From the NCBI GenBank assembly GCA_036346355.1, contig CM070583.1:67127836-67191835 (forward strand): DNA of 64,000 nt, read 5' to 3'. Origin of the DNA: Rhipidocladum racemiflorum (Eukaryota; Streptophyta; Magnoliopsida; Poales; Poaceae). Under the pieces are notes generated by a model. The model made no database searches and was not told where the DNA came from. It was given only the letters and a program-made list of their open reading frames with translations. A program made the translations under genes and the position numbers. Shown here in pieces: positions 55,929 through 64,000 of this stretch. Every line of letters begins with the position of its first letter. Position 1 is the first letter of the stretch.

Positions 55929-57934
55929 TAAATCCGGATTTTCAATAGAAAAATAAATGAAGTAATTCGGTTTATTGATTTATTTGAAGTTTCAAACTTC
56001 AAACGCTTATAACCTTTGCGTTTCAACTCCGATTTGAACGATTCCACTTTCTAAATTTTTATAAAATTGAGATCTACTTAAATATGAATTTTAATTAATT
56101 TTTGGACATGTTTTTCTCTATTTATATTTATTTAATAAATTCTTTGAACTTTAAACGATTATAACTTTTGCATTTTAACTCCGATTTGGGCGATTCAAAT
56201 TTCTAAAAGTTTGTAAAATTGTGTCCTTTCTGTTATGGACTTTATTTGAACTTTTGAGCAATGTGTATGTACTGCTTTATTTATTTATTGCTATTTGCAC
56301 GCGTTACGAGTAGACGTGGAAGTACCCAAAGGCTTCGAATGTGAAGTTTTGACCCAGGAGCCAGCTCAAGACCAAGATCAAGTACTTTTTGAAGGCAAGT
56401 TATGCTTTGACCATGTTGATCCTACTTTTAGAAATTAATTTAATTTAAACTATTGCATGCTATGTTGATTAGAAAATGCTTTAATTAATTCCGGGAAATT
56501 AGATAAGAGCCGGCTTGCAATATGACACCTTGGTTATTTAATTATGTGCCATGAACCCTTGTCACCTAGTTGTGGATTATTAGTTGAATATTATTAAATT
56601 GCCAACATGGGTATTTAGACCGTTGTAGTATAATGCTTAGACCTGCCACGTATACATGACATGATTTTGGACAATTACATGTTAACCTTGACTTAATGAG
56701 ATATGGAACATATTTCTGGAAAGCGGCATGTGTTATTGATGATGATGTTAATGGCATGTGGTGCATGGTAATCAACTGGGGGTTTGATAAATAGTTTCGA
56801 TCGGGGCATGTGGCAAGAATGATTGGGTGGGCTAGTTGTGGCACCGGGAAAGTTGATTTGGTTCTTCGGGTAGTCTTGCCTTGGTCACCGTAAGGACTTA
56901 ACCTTGCAAGCCTTTGAACTGAGTCAAACGTGAAACCACATGTCTGTAATGGGACGGACCTAGTTGATTAAGTTGCTAATAACTTACTTGTGGGACCTCG
57001 GGGTGTCAACTATACCTTCTGTGTAGTTGTACGGGGGAGCGTACCGGGGCTGCGGCCAGGTACCCATCTAACGGTTGATTGACCTAGACTTCGCCTTTGC
57101 CAAGGGAAGGGTTAGTGTGAAATAACCGGGGAGGTCCACTTGTACAGTTAGAGGTTTTCGAAAGACTTTGTTACGGACACCCACCTTTGTGGTGTTTGGT
57201 TGTATCTTGTGGGTAAAGTGCATAACCTCTGCAGAGTGTAAAATCTATTCGAATAGCCGAGTCCGCGGCATTGGACATTGCTCAGGAATTACAGTCAAGG
57301 GTTAGACTTTCTTAAAAATGACTTGACTTTGGAAGAATGGTTGGTTTGGGACGACGAATTGGACCTAAGATTGGAAAATGCTTTATTTGTGAGATCATTG
57401 TGAAAGTACTTTATTCATTAATGTTTTACCGCTTTGCAATCTATTATTGTATTTACTCATGCTACTTTACTGCAAATGAACCTGTTAGCCTATCCTTTGT
57501 ATTAAGGCCTGCATGTAGAATATTAGCTTGCATTCTGTGCATGACTTGCTGAGTACCAAGTACTCATCCTTGCCACAATACAACATCAGTTGAAGAAGAA
57601 TCGACACCAGCTTTGGAGGAAGAATACCAGGAGGAGCTGTCTAACCAGGGAGCGAGCCCAGTCAGTTGCCTGTGGTATACTGGATGGCGCTACGAAATCT
57701 ATTTTATTCCACTGCAGTTATTTCTCTTTTAATAAGTCTTCGCCATGCGAGGCGTATCTTTGTAAACTTGACCATAAGGCCGAGCAACCAGTTTGGGTAA
57801 TTAATTAAGGTACTTTACTATTTCGTTGAGTATGATTGTGATATATACCGATGTTGAAACTGTGTGCACTAGCGTGATCCTGTACTAGTGCTGAATACAC
57901 ATAGGGTCCGGATTTGCAAATTCGGGTCCCGACA

Positions 57935-58064
57935 ACATGCAACATGCAACATGCAGAAACTGAACATGCAGGAAGAAAATGCCTATTAAGACCATTAAGG
58001 CTATTAAGCCACTAGAAACTGAAATTGAAAAATAGGAAACTGAAAATGCCTAGATTAATTAACA
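57935..58064 (-). repeat. Start of the 3' LTR of the gag-only Copia, cut by Gypsy B
   Basis: The minus strand starts TGTTAATTAATC at 58064 and matches 59379-59250 closely. The remaining about 264 bp of this LTR are gone beyond the Gypsy B boundary. A PPT-like AGGGGGAGAT precedes it on the minus strand (58074-58065). Confidence 0.88.
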
Positions 58065-58095
58065 ATCTCCCCCTAATACTGACGTTGTTCATTTG

Positions 58096-58933
58096 AGCTC
58101 ACTCACAGGAGCGTCGGTTCATCGTCAGCATCGGCGAAATTCAGCTCCCCCTGCTTCTTCTTCCAGGGCTTGGTACATTCTTATTTGAAATGTCCCAACT
58201 CATTGCAGTTGAAACACCTCACCTTTGTTTTGTCGAACCTCTTCTTGCCAAAGCTTGAACTGCCATCCTTATTCTTCTGTCGAGCCTCCCACTCGGCCAC
58301 AGTGAGTAAGAGTTGGCTATCACCAATCTCACTAGCCTGAGTGTGGCACCGAGAACGCTCGTCGAAGGCCTTTAGCCTCCCAAGCGCCTCCTCAAACGGC
58401 ATCTACTGAACATCACAGAACTGCTCGATCCCCGCAACGATAGGGTAGAGCCAATCTGGGACAGTGTCGAGGAGCTTCTTGACCATAGCGGCATCGTCGA
58501 GTGTCGCGCCGAGGTTGGCATACCTTGCTGCCATGCCACTGATTTTACCGGCATAGTCGTCCAGCACCTCGCCATCCTTCATGCGGAGAGCATCGAACTC
58601 TCCCTTCAAGGTTGCCAGGTGCGCCGCCTTTACACGATCCGCCCCGACGAATCTTTTCTTGAGGCTGTCCCAAACTTGCTTCGATATTTTCTTCTGCGAA
58701 ACCTGCAAGAGGATGTCTTCCGGAAGTGCTTGAAGAAGTTGCGCCCTCGTCGTCTTGTCCTTCCGTGTGTCCTCGGCCGCGCCTTCCGCCGGGTTCACAG
58801 CCTCCCAAAGGCCCTGGGCATCAAGAATGGCCTCCACCTTGATAGCCCACGCGGTGTGGTTCGTCGAGGAGAGCAGCGGGTACGCGAGCGAGACGCCGCT
58901 GCTTCCCCCCGCAGCTTGCGGAACCAATGCCAT
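58096..58933 (-). pseudogene. Copia gag of the gag-only element
   Basis: Opens MALVPQAAGGSSG at 58933 (the upstream in-frame Met at 58984 lies in the primer-site region and is unlikely). UBN2-type blocks follow: LLSSTNHTAWAIKVEAIL, QALPEDILLQVSQKK and VWDSLKKRFVGADRVK. A TAG at 58405-58403 interrupts before MPFEEALGRLKAFDE. The CCHC knuckle CFNCNELGHFKxEC carries a second stop at x (about 58179). The frame then ends shortly after NFADADDEPTLL. Two stops make this copy inactive, but the reading is otherwise intact. Confidence 0.88.
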
Positions 58934-58970
58934 GGAGTCGAGGTAGTAGCGTAGGATCTTGGGCATACAC

Positions 58971-58983
58971 AGCTCTGATACCA
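58971..58983 (-). other. Primer-binding site of the gag-only Copia
   Basis: The minus strand reads TGGTATCAGAGCT two bases after the LTR: initiator-Met type. Confidence 0.92.
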
Positions 58984-58985
58984 AT

Positions 58986-59379
58986 TGTTGGAACTAGCCC
59001 AAGGATCAAACATGAACTCGTGGACACAAGAACAAGAAATACACCAAGAACACACTTATATTTTTCTTGTACTAAGCTCACAAAGAGTACAAGGAACACA
59101 CCCTTAGAGACACCTACCGACTCAAGTTATAACGGACTTGAGTTAGTGCATTTCTTCTTTGTTCCTAGCTACTCTCTACTTTGAGCATTTCATGTACAAG
59201 CTCTTCTAGACTCCACACATGCCCTTCCTTTAAATAGACAAAAACTAGTAACATGCAACATGTAACATGCAAAAACTGAACATCAGGAAGAAAATGCCTA
59301 TTAAGACCATTAAAACTATTAAGCCACTAGAAACTGAAATTGAAAAATAGGAAACTGAAAAGGCCTGGATTAATTAACA
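58986..59379 (-). repeat. 5' LTR of the gag-only Copia (394 bp)
   Basis: TGTTAATTAATCC at 59379 to GTTCCAACA at 58986 on the minus strand. A TATA-like TATTTAAAGG is read on the minus strand near 59230. Confidence 0.9.
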
Positions 59380-61639
59380 GTAATATTGTTGCTAACCTTT
59401 CTTCAGGTATATATATCTTTTTAGCACTATTTTGTTCAATATTTTTGACCATTCTTGGAAGGATAGCATTAAGAGTACTGGACAGAAGTAGGCAGCGCGG
59501 CTAATTTGCTTTATAAATCTATCTACGAAGTTATTTTTCCTGCTAATTCCCTTTATAGATCTTTCTATTAAGTTTTTTTGGCTGCTAAATCATAACATAC
59601 TGCATGTTTTTCTTAGAAGTACTAATGGAAGAGCTTTGTTATTATGCTTCAGCTGCAGAGATACAACATCAAGGAGCTGTTGCAGGCACCTTGAATGTTT
59701 CAGTTGGCCATCTTAGTTTTATCTTGTGCTGCCTTGTGTATGTTATTATAAAATACAACTAAGAAGAGAAATATGCTCTATACAATCAGTTTGTTTTTTT
59801 ACCATTCATGATGAATGTATACCATCTGATCAGGCTGTTTTGTCTACTTTTTCAGTCAAGAAGCTGATATTTTGCTCTGCTATGAAGCACTACCCGATGT
59901 TTTGTATTGTGATCTTTGATGATTTCATATATTTATAAATTTCAAGAAAAACCATTCGATGGATTGCTGAACATAATCCTGACCAATGTGAAGTATCATC
60001 TGATCAGAAAATTTCTGCCTTGTTACCCGCTCTCCATGAGCTAGATTATACTAGCCATAAACTCTGCAAGACACATGCTGCTCACAAGGCCTTCGTTCTC
60101 CTGAGTTGTTTTCCTCAATAGTCTGGACCACTTAAGGTATCTATTCGAAAATGTTCCATCAAATTACACCCTGTTTCCTTCATTCAGAGTTTTAATGATC
60201 CCCAATTTTACCAAGCAGGACTCAATCCCAAATCCCGCTTGTAGCTTTAGAATCTGACAAGTCGCCCCTAGTTTTTTCCTTGTTTGAGGAAAAGACCAAT
60301 CACTTCCTCTTGCTCGCTGACTCATGAATGAAAGGTGACACTGACCAATGCGAACTCGCAACTTGATGGTTCATCGTCATTAGCCAATTTATTTCGGTGG
60401 CTAGGGAAAGTAAAGCATGCTGGATGGCTCTCGATCCATGAGAATTACAGGCACAGTTAGGAGCAAACGGTGCATTACGCTGCAGTAGAGTGATAAGTTG
60501 TCATTGTGACATTGACCCATGCTGTTACTAACTTACTAGCCTGATTAGTACATCCATGTGTGAATGCAAGCTTACATTTAATAAAGAACACGATATCTAA
60601 GAGTGTCTTGCAAGTTTAGAAATTATTTTGTATTCTGCTCGAAAGGGATCTTGAAGTGAAAATTCGTGCCGTTGGTGAAAGTCCACTGGTAAATAGTTTT
60701 TATTCCGACAAAAATGCCTGATTTGCAACAATGTCTTCACAATATACAGTAGAAACTTTGTTCTTCATCGCAAAGAGAGAGATAGAAATTTTGTTATTCT
60801 TAGAACAATATAGTTGTCGCCTATATATTGGACATGCCTACTTCCCTGGGCCTCAATAAATGTTTTTTACGTTATCTGATTAATGTTCCCTTCATCCAGT
60901 GGTTGCTCATATATTTCTGAAATACTTCACTTCCCCTTAATTTTTTTCGTTTCCCTACTTCTTCTGGGTAATCTCTTGTAAACTAAGTATCTTTGGGAGT
61001 TATCAAGCTCTCAATATTTTAAATCTCAATGTTAGTGTTTCTTTTCCCTTTGAATGCAGATAACTGAAGAACAGTGACATCAAGATGCAACCCCAGGTGG
61101 GCTTCATGATTGTATTATTAATCAGCAGCTTTATTTGGTGTCATACCTGGTGAAGGTATTCGAAGGAGAAAAACATATCATGATGTTATCGTTTGGATAT
61201 TAGGTGTTACTTTCGGAGCAATCCTTTTTCTGTCGCTATAACAATCAGAAGAAGATGCCTGCTGGATTTGGAAGAATTGCAATGGAAAATCATGTTGTTC
61301 GTGTCATCGTGTGCGGCATGGATAAAGATGGAAAGTGTAAACAATGTTCCTTGTAAGATAGTAAATGCTCATCTGGAGACTGGGACATAACATGATTAAT
61401 ACCCTTGATAGGACCTTTCCCTTATCTTTCGATGTTTTTACATTACTCTTCAAAAGATTAATTCCTCCGGTAATCAGGCATGTAAAAATCAAAACAAAGA
61501 CATCATTTTACTTGTTACTTTCATCTATTAACCAATATTCAGTTTTCATATAAGGATCATTTTTTTAAAAAAAATCTTAGTACAAGGATTATATCATTCT
61601 ACTCAATAAATGTGAGTAAAATTAAAAAGGCAGGGTTTA
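59380..61639. other. Unassigned region with exon-like stretches
   Basis: No transposon family is recognised. Plus-strand stretches look protein-like between AT-rich gaps: about 59624-59730 (MEELCYYASAAEIQHQGAV), 59805-59935 (ECIPSDQAVLSTFSVKKL) and 59950-60120 (IRWIAEHNPDQCEVSSDQK, then ALLPALHELDYTSHKLCKTH). The second is followed by stops and no splice pattern is convincing. From 60130 to 61640 I see only short ORFs. It may be a decayed host gene. Confidence 0.35.
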
Positions 61640-62072
61640 TGTAACACCCCAATGTTCGCGCCTTTTGAAAGTTTTCAAAATAAAAATAACCATTCGGATT
61701 TTCCTCAAATTTATTAAAGCTTAATTGGAATATTTTGAAAATAAAATTATTTAATTTCAATAATCTAAACATTAATTAAAATAAAAATAGTTTTAGTTGG
61801 GTTCCTTTTGTTGCAAAGATTTTCCCTTTATTTTCTTGAAATTTTTGGAGCTCATTGGTATTTCTTTGAATTTATTTGAATTTCTAGCCTTTTTATTCAG
61901 AAATCCTTTTCTTTTTCCACAAACGCAGGGCCGAATCTTGGCCACCCTAATTCTTTCCCCGGCTAGCCAGTTTTTCTTTTTCCCCTCCAGCCCGATCCAC
62001 CGCACCATGCGCTCGGCACAGCCATCGTTTTGGCCAATCTCCGTGAAACCCTAACGAGGCCGTTGCTGCTGC
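61640..62072 (+). repeat. Start of another Tekay-type LTR
   Basis: TGTAACACCCCAATGTTCG after a purine-rich AAAAAGGCAGGG, then AT-rich and C-rich LTR-like sequence ending GTGAAACCCTAACGAGG. The opening matches the Gypsy B LTR. It stops where an antisense LTR begins. Confidence 0.65.
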
Positions 62073-63764
62073 TGTGTTGGACTCAGAAACAACACTCATG
62101 AACCCTCTATATATCTTGTACTAGTCCAGAAAAGTTAGTACACACAGCAAATAAAGCTGATACCACAACATATCGTACAAAAATTTATTTCTTTAATTAT
62201 CAGAGTTTACAATATAAATAGCATACATGCCAACATCCATAGTTGAACCTAGCAAATCTGTCATAGGCAATCGACTGGAATAGCAGTCCTAGTTAACATG
62301 GTCATCACCATCGTAGAGATACTCTAAAAATAACAAAGTAAGCAAGGGTGAGCATTAGAAGAATTCAACAAGTTACACAGGAAATACAATAATAATGTAA
62401 AGATGACAAATGAAGACTATATTGTTAAATTTAGCATAAAGTAGTAAGTTTATAAATATTCTAAGTAATTTTCAATTGCATAATTTTAAAGAGAAATTTA
62501 CTGTTAAACACCTTTCAACTCATGAATCACTCTTTGAGCTAACCGATTTTCCTATAATGGAATCACTCTAATCTAAATCTCATTTTTTTAAATCACTTTT
62601 GAAATATCAAACTCTAATCTGTGAAAGGGTTGCTCGGCATGCCCATGACTAAGGGCTTGACTAATCGATTAGTTCTACACTGTACAAAGGTTGTACAACT
62701 TTACCCACAAGGTATAATTATCTCATTTTACCAACATAGCACACTTCCTTTCGTGTGTGACAGAGAAAATCACGACAAGACCCCTATAAAGCTCCATCCG
62801 AAGTAGTTATACCTTCTAAGGTTCCACCACTGAAAGAGTTAAAACCGCCCTAGTCAGAAGCCCAGTCTTGTGCCATGTGGCAGATTAACCATCCCTACAA
62901 TCAACCAAATGGCATAGGTAGGTCTGTTCCATTCAATAGCTCACATGCCAATCTTTAATTGATTAGGAGAGCTTATCACAAACTCAGAACCATGGTATAG
63001 TCACCAGACAACCAATTTTCACACAATCTAAATCACATTTTTCACTTTCTTTTGAACAATATTTATTTTCATAACACTTCAAGGTACACCAATACTAAAA
63101 AATAACTTTTATCAGAAAACATTTTTGTTTGGCACAAATTCCTAATTTTAGGTATAAGCATGTCTAAGCCATTTACGATATAGCACTAGTTAATACTATA
63201 TTAATGTATCAACTAGTGAGATTTTGCTTAAGGTGACAATGTATAAGGATCATCAAAGTCAAATGGGGTCATAATAATTAGGAGTAACTAAGCATTTAAA
63301 AATCTGGGATTTAACTTACACTCATAAAATTATGCATGTAGTAATTTAAATCAAAATATAGTTTAAAAATCTGGGATCAACATGATCAGGAGTGGAACTT
63401 ACCTTGCACGAAGCACTGGTGTTGAGATTCGTCAACCTGGTACTTTTTATGGCACTCCAAAACCTAAATGTTGAAAAGAGCTAAATTCAAATAAAATCTA
63501 AATAAATTTAAATAAAATACAAAACTAGCATAAATAAGTAGTTTAGGATTTTAGATGAATTTATAAAGAAAAATGGAATTAATCAGAGTTCGAATGGAGG
63601 AGAATGGACTTTCGAAAGATTTAAATCAAAGAAATAGAGAGATAATGTATTTTCCAAAAAAAATTGATTTATTTTTCTAAAGAAAAAATCTTATTGCGCA
63701 ATGTTGACATCAGTTGGGGTTTTTGGATTTTTTTATTTACTTTCCTAAAGTAAAAAATGGGAAT
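62073..63764 (-). repeat. Antisense LTR fragment related to Gypsy A LTR
   Basis: Diverged match in the same order as 39306-41170: the TTGTACTAGTCC block near 62120, ACAACTTTACCCACAAG near 62695, and TTTTAGATGAATTTA with the ATCAGAGTTCG block near 63550-63600. Only about half of that LTR is present, and it ends where a sense LTR piece begins. Confidence 0.7.
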
Positions 63765-64000
63765 TATTGAATGTCATGTATCCATTGTCACCCTAGGTTG
63801 GTTCATTATTAGTTTGACATGATTGTACTACCAACATTGGGTTTGCTATGCCTAGATATGCTTAGTTGTACGATGGGCTCATACCACATCATTTATTACG
63901 ATAATCTTGATTTAATGAGATATGAAATCGTGGCGGGTAGCCACGATTGTAAAATGTATTCTACCATGGCAGGATATGCCATTGGTTTTGGTTATATAAA
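63765..64000 (+). repeat. Sense LTR piece continuing past the window edge
   Basis: Similar to about 56545-56760 of the Gypsy B LTR and to 1425-1600, for example the CCAACATTGGGTTTG and TTGATTTAATGAGATATG text. Probably the continuation of the LTR that starts at 61640, after an antisense LTR insertion and deletion. Confidence 0.6.

Larger units (their letters stand above)
52635..57934 (+). mobile_element. Gypsy B: deletion derivative of a Tekay-type chromovirus
   Basis: Plus-strand element made of a 5' LTR fragment (52635-53108), an integrase-chromodomain remnant (53109-54174), polypurine tract and a full 3' LTR (54217-57934). The rest of the 5' LTR, primer site, gag, protease, RT and RNase H are deleted, with the break at 53108/53109 inside GCACCT. 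Its 3' end lies in the 3' LTR of the gag-only Copia at 57935. The left edge is truncated, so no target duplication can be read. Confidence 0.9.
54217..57934 (+). repeat. 3' LTR of Gypsy B (3718 bp)
   Basis: TGTAACACCCC to GGGTCCCGACA. Left half: AT-rich start, GC-rich part with a TATA-like CTATTTAATGCG (54808-54819), a palindrome array (55221-55560) and a TGACGTCA cluster (55618-55928). Right half matches 1230-2910 of this window. ORFs inside are not protein-like. Confidence 0.95.
57935..59379 (-). mobile_element. Gag-only non-autonomous Copia element (TR-GAG type)
   Basis: Minus-strand element: 5' LTR 59379-58986, Met primer site 58983-58971, gag about 58933-58096, PPT, partial 3' LTR. The internal region is only about 920 bp and goes from the gag end straight to the PPT: no protease, integrase, RT or RNase H. 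This matches the layout of terminal-repeat retrotransposons that carry only a GAG domain. The right flank is GTAAT; the left end was lost at the Gypsy B insertion. Confidence 0.85.

Noticed and set aside
1..64000. tRNA, rRNA or microRNA genes
   Set aside because: I looked for cloverleaf arms, A/B boxes and rRNA cores and saw none I could support; tRNA-like text occurs only as primer-binding sites.

Overview
The window looks like intergenic DNA from a grass, most likely rice (Oryza) or a close relative. No complete host gene, rRNA, tRNA or CRISPR array is visible. The evidence is a Stowaway MITE in TA, a Micron-like element lodged in a (TA)n microsatellite, long-LTR Tekay-type chromoviruses, Copia elements and a CACTA fragment. 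Almost all assignable sequence is nested transposable elements.

Layout, left to right. 1-4493: the 3' part of a long Gypsy LTR, carrying a 14-bp minisatellite, abuts an antisense LTR fragment. 4494-8106: a decayed Copia element (C1) hit by a Stowaway MITE (5064-5327), with its LTR hit by a Mutator-type MITE (7782-8007). Its end is part of a tandemly duplicated segment (7210-11803 and 12147-21391). Copy 1 took a solo Gypsy LTR (8892-11197, target duplication AGTTT); copy 2 took a 7.2-kb Copia element, C2 (12472-19657, target duplication GTATT). C2 has identical LTRs, no gag and a broken pol. 21887-23590: BARE/Angela-like solo LTR. 23591-26090: unassigned, with one exon-like stretch. 26091-31202: Copia C3, whose gag is split by a solo LTR (26954-28838, target duplication CGATA). 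31203-34960: Tat-type LTRs in both orientations with two arrays of a 50-bp repeat and a short gene-5'-end-like piece.

36761-37300: TA microsatellite with the Micron-like element. 37306-52300: CACTA protein remnants split by a complete 12.7-kb minus-strand chromovirus, Gypsy A (39306-52028, target duplication CCCCA). It has paired LTRs, a Met PBS, a PPT, an extra ORF before gag, and a 1013-aa reverse transcriptase/RNase H/integrase/chromodomain ORF. 52635-57934: Gypsy B, a deletion derivative in which an LTR fragment is fused directly to integrase, with a 3.7-kb 3' LTR rich in palindromes and TGACGTCA sites. It lies in the 3' LTR of a minus-strand gag-only Copia (57935-59379). 59380-61639: unassigned, with exon-like stretches. 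61640-64000: interleaved sense and antisense LTR pieces.

The parts do not form a host pathway. They record successive insertions: complete, gag-less, gag-only and solo-LTR elements lie side by side, and several target-site duplications fix their order. The features most worth follow-up are an array of small hairpins with a shared loop in the C2 leader, the unusual C2 primer-binding site, the extra ORF of Gypsy A and the TGACGTCA cluster in the Gypsy B LTR.
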